A stretch of DNA of 64,000 nucleotides, from the NCBI GenBank assembly GCA_019914995.1, contig CM034132.1, forward strand, positions 6,867,524 through 6,931,523. Direction: 5' to 3'. The stretch is from Acanthochlamys bracteata (lineage: Eukaryota > Streptophyta > Magnoliopsida > Pandanales > Velloziaceae). Below, in pieces: positions 55,817 through 64,000 of the stretch. The notes under the pieces were generated by a model that did no database searches, was not told the origin of the DNA, and was given only the letters and a program-made list of their open reading frames with translations. Position 1 is the stretch's first letter. Every line of letters starts with the position of its first letter. The position numbers were made by a program, and so were the translations under genes.

Positions 55817-56585
55817 TAAGTCAACAAGCGTTAGACCCAGTAAGACGGATAATACCTGAATAAATCGTCAGAGGGGTCGGAAAGGGCTTGGAAAGCATGC
55901 GATTGCTCATCGGCGAACTCCCGCCACGCAACCTTGCTGTTGCTACCTGTGCTAACCTTACAACCACTTACAATGAGCTCAAAGTACCAAAGATCGGGGT
56001 TCCTTGACCATAACTCGTAATTGCCAACCTCACCATTGTCTCTACAAGCAGCCATTCTGTCATCACCAATGTGGAACTCCGGTGCTGACATCTTCGCTTT
56101 CCAATTGCGTACATGCTGTTCACCGCCATCAACGCCGCTTGCCCTCCACTTGTTGCAATGTATTGCTATATGATGTACTTCGCCGTTGATGCTTGCTTTC
56201 AAAATTCAAAATAAAAATACACACACATTGGATCGATCATGACATCAAGAATTTGCTTTCAAAGATTTTTTACTTTTGGCTTACTTTGGAACAGTCACGT
56301 ATGGAGCTGCGAAAGGCTCTGCACTACTAGATAGGACAAGGAATCAGCGGCGAACCAACAACGTTTTAGGAGACGTTGAAGCTCTGCATTACATCCAGAC
56401 AGCAGCATCGGCTTATCGGTTGCACGATCAAATGCTTGTTCCTTCATACATGAACGCATGTTTTGCCACTTCGTTCCGGCAGATTTGAAGACCTCGTCCG
56501 GTATTGTAACTTCCAGCTCTGTAGCGAACCCATCTTCTCTGTCAATGTTCGAGCACAGTTTCCTCATTCCCATCTTCACCTTCAT

Positions 56586-58404
56586 ATTTTTCTTTCAAAT
56601 TCTTGCTAAACTATTTTTGTTTCAATTCTTCTGCAAAGACGAAGCTCTCGTGCATGGACGCCTAAAGTAGAGAGCTAAAAAGTCAACCATCAATAGATAA
56701 ATGGCTTTTCGGGTTTCCCAGAACAGGACTCGCTCCCGTCCATTTACTACCATTTCCTTTGTATTTTAACAATTAAATTAATTTTTAGCAATTTATAATA
56801 CTGCAATATTATCAATATCAACCTACCTAATAGCAAATAAAATTATGCCACTTCAAATATATTGGTATTTCTTTCTATAGTTTTCTTCTCTAAAATATTT
56901 CCAATGGTCTCGCTCTAAAAAGCATAGTCAGCGGACTCAGATTAATCCATCCGATTCGACCCGATATTATTGATCTAAAATATGAACTGCTTCGAATTTA
57001 TAAATAAATTGTATATGCAACCGATCCGGATTAATTCGAGTCGATCCGGATGGTTTCTGATTTGACTAATCGATTCGATCGTCGAGGTCAATCTAATTTT
57101 AGAAACAAGAAATTCTTTCTATTTCGTTTCTCTCTTTCATCTTTCTTCCATTTCTTTAGTATTTCTCCATTTTCTTCTACAATTTTCTTTCTCCTTCACG
57201 TGGCCGCTCTTCGTTCTCCACTTTTCTTTCTTTTTTCTTTCGCTACTCGTCTTCTTCTGTTAATGAAGATTTAAAGTTTTATTTTCGGTTTGTTATTCTG
57301 AGAGAGGATTCAACTTTTGCAAAAGAATGATTGAATCAGAGAAGATGAAATTGGGGAGGAGATTGGAAGGAATGGTAGCAGTAGTGATAACGTCGATGCA
57401 ATAATGGGATTTGGAGTCGACATCGACGTAAAAGGTTTGGCAACGAAAGCGTTGCAGTTGTTGTTTCTTCTAAAAGTACAAGTAATTATTTCTTTTTTTT
57501 TAAGGATTCATTTTGTTCAATTTGATTCATATAGTCAAGTAATTGATTCTACAAGAAATAATAGTTGAAATTTTTAGTTAACGATTGAGTTTTCAAATAG
57601 AAAGTTGAGATATTGAACTTGGATAAGCTCTAACTAAGCTAGCATTTTAAAGTTCCTTGCAATTGAGTTGATTAGTTTTGTTCGTGTACTGATAAATTAT
57701 TGCTACATTGTGTTGTTTGGGGTTTTAAATTGATCATTGCGGGATAATGTGGATAAGCAGTGTATGATCTTAAGGTGAAGGGGATAGAAGTTACAAGAAC
57801 TGCTGGCATATCTCTGATGTGCTTTAGCGGAAGACCTTGATAGAAAGACTAACACGTATAAAGTGTTTCTCGTGCTTGGATGAAGATTGGTATTGGTAGT
57901 TGTTGCTATCGCAAGTGTACGAGTCGCACAAATAATACAATGATGAGACAAGTATCGTTCCTACGAGAATTGATTAACTTATTAAGTACCAAAACTAAAG
58001 TTATTTGAACGATCCATCTAGAAAGAGTGAATGCTAAAACTAAAAAAAGTAAAAATAAGTTAAAACTAACACTCGTAGGATTTCAATGACTTCAACGCTA
58101 GGGCATTTGATTTCACCGTAACTAATCCAATCTAACTCCGTATTCATTCTATCGAAATTTACAATCTTTATTGACAATTAGAAAACCCTGATTTTTTTGA
58201 TATACTTATTCAAGCTATACTAAAAATATTTTCATGCAATAACTCACTATATCTATATTTGAATTAACATACAATAAAGCTCATTAAGTTTTATGGCATT
58301 CTAGATTAACTGCATGAACCATAGAAGTACATCTCTGCCTTTCATGAAATTTATGGCATTCATCACAAAGAGTAATTCATACATCACATCTCTATCTCAG
58401 TACG
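56586..58404. other. Intergenic DNA, no gene recognised
   Basis: AT-rich with pyrimidine-rich patches (57100-57260). A stretch at about 57890-58110 (GCAAGTGTACGAGTCGCAC, then AGTATCGTTCCTACGAG) looks like a dispersed repeat I have seen in plant sequence, but I cannot assign it to a family. A solo LTR interrupts the sequence at its right end. Confidence 0.4.
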
Positions 58405-60612
58405 TGTAACAGCTTGAATTATGATGGGCTAAATTAAGCCGTACTTGGAGATAAAGGCCTTAACATGCAATGTTTTTTTTTTTCCTTTTATCTTCTCCTC
58501 CTTACCTCTCTTCAACCCAACAGCCATAGCTCCTCCTCACCAGCTCCCTCCCAGCATCCGAACAGCCCCGTCCGACGGTGATTTCTCTTCTTTTTATCTC
58601 CGGTGTGCATCTCCTCACCCTCTTCTTCGTCTTTCTACCTCAATTTCACTAATTTAGCTTTAATCACTGCTGAACAAAAGCCCTAGCTTGGTCGTTCGTC
58701 AATTCGCCGCCGTTTCTTCGTCGCCGACTTGATATAATCCTTCGCCTCAACTGGTATAGGCTTTCTCTTCCTTCAATTTCAGTAAATTTCGTCTCCGGCG
58801 TGTAAATGCTTGCAAGATCGGATCGGCATTCAATTGGTCGATTTTGGCCAACGACGGCTAGTTTGTCTTTGCTGTTTCTTTTGGTGAGCCTTACTATCTT
58901 TGAGGAATCTTTTGCCATTTATTTTTCCTCTGGCCGGAACCCTCGCCGAAATTCGGCAAGCCAGCGAGCGCCACGGCCAAGGTGATGTATTGATTGAGAA
59001 TCGACTAAGTCCGTCGTTGTGATGTGACATCGATTGAATTCGGATCACCTTTGATTCAGGTTGAGAGTGGAGTTAAACCTAATATTGTTGCGTGGTGATA
59101 GCTTATAGATTTAGATGAATGCGTGGACCTCAGGTGAGGGTTACCGTGCCTTTTTTTTTTCTTCTAGCAATATCGTTAAGCCTTTCGGCACAGGTAATAT
59201 CCACTTGGAACCTCGGCATACCTTGCCACTTTATATGTATTGATTAAGTTATCTCTCATTCTATGTTGTATATCTTGTGTCAAGCATGCTTGTATAAAAG
59301 ACGAACTAACTTAGAAAGTATGTCACATTTAATGGCTCAGTTTGTGAAAGAATCAATGGTATGAACTACTAGGCATGCTTTAGGAGTTCTTGCATGTAAT
59401 GTATAACTTCAGCTATAAATTATGCTTATATAACATAATTATCATAGCATGCTAGCATTTTATAAACCTAGTGGCATGATTATAGAATATATTTGATGTA
59501 CATATTATTGCTTACATTTCAACATGCATAAGTATAATTAGGATAGCATTTGAATGCATTGGGCATATCATGTTCATTGTGCGAAAGCCTATTATATTGC
59601 ATCTACTTGTTAAGGATTGCATTGGTATGGGACAATGCAGAACTTGACAAGTATTGTCCTAATCTATATTATGAATGCTTGCATGTACGTTGGGTCCCAG
59701 GATATACTGGGCAGCGAGATATATAGATAGCCGGTGGGTCCTAGAATATATTGGGCACCGAGATATATAGATAGTCGATGAGTTTCAGGACATACTGAAT
59801 ATCGAGCTACGAGATATGGATAGCTGATAGATTCTAGGCCATACTGCGCACCGAGCTTATTTGATTCTGATATATATAAATGTATTATATATGTATGCTT
59901 GTTTGATATGTATAGTGACGTGATGTGAGTTGGAGATATGATCTCACTCGATCACTTAAGTTATATTGCCGCTTCTGATGCATTGCATGTATTATTCTCA
60001 TATGCTTGCTAGTGTGGATATTATATATATATATATATATGTATTATGGCCTTGAAATGAGTGTGTGGATATGTTGACATACATAAAGATGCATATGACC
60101 TTGAGAATAGTATATAGTCGATTTTCTAGCATAAGCATATGTCAATATCCATTGAGTTATTAACTGCATGTGCATAACTATGTAACATAAGAATAAAGAA
60201 TCTGCATAGTATAATAACTTCATAAAAGGAATGAATTGTTGTGTGTTGCATCTCATTCTTATCGTATCCTCTCTACTGAGGATTGAGTCGGTATGGGACG
60301 ATTCAGGACTTGGTAGGAATGATCTTGATCAATCCTTACATTTTTGTACATGTACAAATATAGAAATCAAATATTAGAAAATGCATTAGAAAACTTAAAA
60401 CGGTGCATCTGTTTTTCACCTCACTGAGACTGGGCTCACCCTTTTTTTTTTCTTTGTCCTCTCCCAGTCTTTGCAGGATTTTATTTAATTTTAGTGGACT
60501 CCGTGGATTGACGACACGTCATGGATATGTTAGTCGTTTCATATTTCATTTAGCTTTACTTGGGTTTAGTTTAGTCCAATGCCGATCACGGCTCTTGGGT
60601 TGGGTCGTGACA
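58405..60612 (-). mobile_element. Solo LTR, 2208 bp, same family as 30577-33582
   Basis: On the minus strand it starts TGTCACGACCCAACCCAAGAG and ends AAGCTGTTACA. It is flanked by GTACG (58400-58404) and ATACG (60613-60617), a 5-bp target duplication with one mismatch. Several blocks match the solo LTR at 30577 in reverse complement. It contains a 44-49-bp tandem repeat at 59691-59860 and a TA microsatellite near 60020. No coding region. Confidence 0.82.
59691..59860. repeat. Minisatellite in the solo LTR, 44-49-bp unit
   Basis: Units of the form GGGTCC-AG-ATATACTGGGCA-CGAGATATATAGATAG begin at about 59691, 59735, 59779 and 59828. They are less regular toward the right. Confidence 0.7.
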
Positions 60613-62732
60613 ATACGAATCTCAAATTAATTGAATATTGGCCAGATATTCAAAAGCATTAAAAACGATAATGAATACTTAATAAGTAATTATAAAACTT
60701 CGAATAGTATAGAATTAAGATCATCATAGTTATGCTACATCATAGCCCCAGTAAGGAGAAATTTAGTTCATAGTTTTCAGATGTAACAAAACAAAACGAA
60801 ACATGAAAAATAGAACAAAATAACCCTGAACAAAGAGTGGTTTCGAGCAAACTGTCATCTCTTTTCTTTGCTCCGTGCTTCCGTCTGTCCTCTCCTTGTT
60901 CCAACGGCAAGAACCCCAGCAAATAAACCCTGGATGAGCCGCCTCTTCCTGCTCTCTCCTCTTGCTCTCCTCTTGAAAACCCAAAAATTGATTATTTAAA
61001 ATCATGGGGTTTTTCTTTCCATAATTAGGTTAATGCAGTCCAAGTTAATCCGAACTCTCTGTCCACCCGTTTGTCTGCACTATTTTGGAGTCTATTTGGC
61101 ATTCTAAAAATAAATAAAAATATTTAAATTAAGATAAATGTGTTGTATGTTCAACTATATATCATACATATCATTTAAAAATCGGAAAAGCCGTCAAGTG
61201 CACTCGTTAAAAAACTGCACACATGATTCAGGTCTGCATCGTATCTCAACTTCTTCTGTGAATATATATCAAATGGTTGCCCAGAAATTTCTGAAATAAT
61301 TCATAGACCAACTTGAAAGTCTTGGCTTTTAAATGCAATTGGCCGTTCACAAAATCTCCATAGAAAAGTCAAATTTTCATAGAACATTCTCAGACTACAC
61401 AAAATTGCTTCAAGGGAAACAAAGAATTAAGGTTTTTTTTATTAATTTTTCTATATAAAAAATAAACGTATATGATGCAAGAGTGCATGATATCATGTAT
61501 ATATTTGAGCACATCAATAGTCTTACGAAAGGATTTGGCAAAACTGAAATTAGTATTTCTATAGTAATTCATCAATTTGTACGTTATGATATTATTTTCT
61601 TTTAGCTTGAATGTAGAAGTTAATAATGTAAGCATTTCCTCGTCAATGAATGTATATCTACTATTTTTGCCTTTTTGGTTGTGCGCATTTTTGTTGACAG
61701 TTAATCATATTAGCTTGTCGGACATTGGTCTTGTGTTGAGGCTATTGAGTTGCTACTATTGTTGGCAGACACCCATTGTGTGTTGACCCGGCGGGTTAAT
61801 TTATTGATCCGGACAGATTTTTGGATCAACATTCAGTTCAAGTCTGTCAACTTTACTTAATTGTAGTTAATCAAATACTAAATAATACAATTTTTTTGAG
61901 AAAAATTAATTCAGATATAAAGGAGATAACTTAACCAAGTTTTCTCGATTATTTGCATAATTTCAATCAATATCCTCTAATCGAATCTAGAGTTACACTA
62001 ATCAAATCGATGCTTCATTTTTTTAGATACGATAATATGATTTGGTTTTTTCTTCTAAATTATAAGCTATATAAAAATTCTGTAATATTTATTTTTATAA
62101 GATTCTCTCATATTTTTATCATAATTAAGGGTGTATTCTTTTGGGCTAGAAGTGGTTTATTGAGAAGTGAATTATTAAAAATAAGTTACAATAAATAATG
62201 TTGTTGAAAGTGGATTTAGTTTTTTGTGTTTATTTTGTAGAAAAAAGTAAGCTCAAAGTAAGTGATTGTGTTCTTTTATATAATTGGAAATGAAGTAGAA
62301 GTGACTTTTTAGTGAAAGAAAGCAAGTAGGTTGTAAGGGTGAAAAAAACTACATCCTAAGTATAAGGTTTTACTGTTTGTCAGCATTTCGATTTATTTCT
62401 TTATTTAACTTGTGAAAAGTTATTTGAACTAATTTGATGGATTAGCGAATACTTAGTTTATATATATTTGTCGCGATGTAGAAAAAACTACAATAAGCTT
62501 TCATTAAATCTGTACTTTTTCTATATCAACTTCTTTGAACTAAATTTGTTACTCCAAAAATCCAAAAACTCTTGTTTTGCTGTTCTTTAATTTTTAAAAA
62601 ATTACAAATCTGTGCGTTTACTTAGATGCCCGTCTTTAGTCTCTCGTCGTAACTTGATATTTTATCTTGTTTTAGCAAGAATTGCCTCGCCGTTAAGAGA
62701 CCTTTATCCATATAAGCACAAGCTACCACTTT
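60613..62732. other. AT-rich intergenic DNA, nothing recognised
   Basis: No frame with a known motif. A GC-richer patch at 60850-60990 is open on the minus strand but has no recognisable protein features. The stretch at 62128-62350 has repeated GAAGTG and TTCTTTT words and may be an unclassified small element. Confidence 0.4.
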
Positions 62733-63540
62733 ATGATAGATGGCAAAACAAGATTTTTTTAACAGAGGTCTTGAAATTTATTGGCTTAATTTATTTTATT
62801 GGAGAGCATCCTCGCAAATGGATCAGATGTCTTCGTTGCGCTGAGTAGTCTTATAATACATACTAGTTTCCACTTGCTAGCAAATACTTTGCCTATTGTG
62901 GCAGTTTACAACAAGACGCATCCTCTTCGTTCTCCTTCTCAACAAGACACATTAGTTTAGATGATATGGGAGCTAAAGTTTGTGAGAGGAATGATATTCT
63001 TTGTGATTTGCACCTACATTTCCTTCGCACACATAACCAAATGAAGCGGCTGGTCAATTGCCATCAACGAGACAAGTAGTATTAGCTTGGGAATCAAATT
63101 TCCTAAGAGTTACAACTGTATATCAGGCTTCATTGCCAAGTGCCTCAACCATAAGCTCAAGCATCGTGTTTACGTCCCGTTTGTGTCTTAGGCCATGTTG
63201 GACTAGTGGTCTACTACCTCGACCTCCCTTCAAAGTAGTGTATCCCTCCTAAATTTCAAGTTTCCGCGCTGAAGGATGGTCTATTATTCCCCCGAACTTC
63301 ACACATCATCTGCGTCTATAGGTTGGCAACAATGACTCCTATGTTGTTGCATCGTTTAGGACTCTGAGAACGAGCTTAACCTCCAAAGAAAGAGGAATGA
63401 GATGAATACCGGGCCCATGATAAGACATCATCAACTAGAGCAACAGTAAAAAGACATGGCATAGAACCTGTATTGGCTACAAGACTGACGTACGTAGTTA
63501 TCTACAAATGTCAATGCGTAGGCACTCCAAAATCACGCCT
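62733..63540 (+). pseudogene. Gypsy integrase C-terminal fragment
   Basis: Broken plus-strand frames encode NRGLEIYW, then GEHPRKWIRCLRCAE (compare GEHPRQWMRWLHWAE in the element at 1-5665), DDMGAKVCERNDILCDLHLHFLRTHNQMKRL and YQASLPS. The pattern matches the integrase tail of the same chromovirus-like group. No LTR or other gypsy domain is visible nearby, so this is an isolated remnant. Confidence 0.65.
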
Positions 63541-64000
63541 GGGTTAGTATGATAGTATTTGTGTAACTCCAGATTGAATGTTGCATAGTATGATAGTATT
63601 AAGAAAAATCCTAATAATTAGTATCAAAGCAAGCTTTGAAAACCAATGATTTTTCATTAAAGATTACTTTCTCTCTTGATTATGAAATCCTAAAATTAAG
63701 TGTTTTGGATGTTATGTTTTTCGCTGCGTAATTATAAATCTTATTGATTGTTTGAATGCTTATACTTATTTCAAAACATTCTTATGAGTTGAATTTACAT
63801 TATGATAGTTTGTTAGTAATCAAGTGGCCAAACCTTACGTTTTTACAATTTAAATTTGCATTATAATGGATTTCTTAGCGACCAAAGTGGCCTAATCTTA
63901 AATTGTGTAAATTTCAAATTATAAAGTTTGTATATCAATTTGAATTCACGTAATGATAGTTTTTAGTTACCAAAATAGCCAAACTTTAAGTTCTTATGAA
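63541..64000 (+). other. AT-rich end of window with a degenerate primer-binding-like site
   Basis: TTAGTATCAAAGCAAGC at about 63618 resembles TGGTATCAGAGC with two or three changes, so an LTR may end just upstream. Short repeats (TTACATTATGATAG, TTGCATTATAATGG, TTCACGTAATGATAG near 63795, 63856 and 63945, each followed by a GTGGCC- or ATAGCC-like word) run to the window end. Confidence 0.35.

Larger units (their letters stand above)
54370..56585 (-). pseudogene. DUF620-family gene, broken
   Basis: Three exons of a plant DUF620 protein lie on the minus strand. Exon 1 (56585 to about 56300): MRKLCSNIDREDGFATELEV, EVFKSAGTKWQNM, CNAELQ-LL, then a one-base shift before NVVGSPLIP. Exon 2 (56202 to about 55840): EFHIGDDRMAACRDNGEVGNYELW, PDLWYFELIVSGCKVSTGSNSKVAWREF. 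Exon 3 (about 54820-54370): GLDPKATANLFSDAVCTGEKIINGEECFVLKL, a stop, then in another frame IRHTMWGYFSKRTGLLIQLEDSH, FWETRMESVVEDYRYTDG and EEIWTIEKVDF. The C-terminal end is missing. DUF620 function is not established. Stops and frameshifts argue for a pseudogene. Confidence 0.85.

Noticed and set aside
57050..57274. Hydrophobic, Phe/Ser-rich frame resembling a membrane protein
   Set aside because: It comes from a pyrimidine-rich low-complexity stretch. No start context or homologous motif.
60016..60041. TA microsatellite as a promoter
   Set aside because: It is a simple (TA)n run inside a solo LTR, with no conserved context in the related LTR.
1..64000. Integrated pararetrovirus (caulimovirid)
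   Set aside because: Every RT seen is flanked by an integrase region or LTRs typical of gypsy or copia. No movement-protein or caulimovirid coat motif was found.

Overview
The window is a stretch of plant nuclear DNA, most likely from a eudicot. It is AT-rich and contains no intact protein-coding gene that I can defend. Almost everything recognisable is a transposable element or its remains: one Ty3/gypsy element, three Ty1/copia elements, a CACTA (En/Spm) transposon, solo LTRs with clean 5-bp target duplications, foldback elements and tandem repeats. The only identifiable host-type gene is a broken DUF620-family gene near 54.4-56.6 kb. This is typical of pericentromeric or intergenic DNA. 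The species cannot be named from the sequence.

Layout. 1-5665: a minus-strand Ty3/gypsy chromovirus-like element whose left LTR is cut by the window edge and whose right LTR is truncated. 5666-5915: the end of an unrelated LTR with a primer-binding site. 7238-13802: two direct copies (about 2.2 kb each) of a promoter-like non-coding segment, the first interrupted by a 2083-bp solo LTR. 13803-21870: low-complexity-free but unassigned DNA with internal duplications, split by a decayed Tork-like copia element (15637-20394). 21885-28830: a decayed CACTA transposon with GGTCGCTA-type subterminal repeats, a TNP2 transposase pseudogene and a second transposon gene, with a foldback element inserted in it. 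28955-29720: a tandem array of about 176 bp period. 29721-33790: three nested copies of a long gypsy-type LTR, the youngest a 3006-bp solo LTR. 33815-52177: an old SIRE-like copia element into which a younger SIRE-like element (36465-46272) has inserted, inside the old element's env-like ORF. The old gag also carries a 0.8-kb chimeric insert (a possible HUH Rep-like fragment plus CACTA transposase). 52178-54350: possible exon remnants of an unidentified gene. 54370-56585: a DUF620 pseudogene with a PIF/Harbinger-type MITE in an intron. 58405-60612: another solo LTR of the family seen at 30577. 62733-63540: a plus-strand gypsy integrase fragment.

How the parts relate. Each retroelement follows the usual gag-protease-integrase-RT-RNase H (copia) or gag-protease-RT-RNase H-integrase-chromodomain (gypsy) order, and all are disabled. 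Premature stops that interrupt conserved motifs are repeatedly explained by single C-to-T or G-to-A changes, as expected for methylated, silenced elements. The nesting order gives a relative history: old SIRE element, then the younger SIRE element in its env-like region; duplicated promoter-like segment, then solo LTR in one copy; old gypsy-type LTR, then a newer LTR of the same family inside it. The most unusual item is the short HUH Rep-like coding remnant at 49326-49529.
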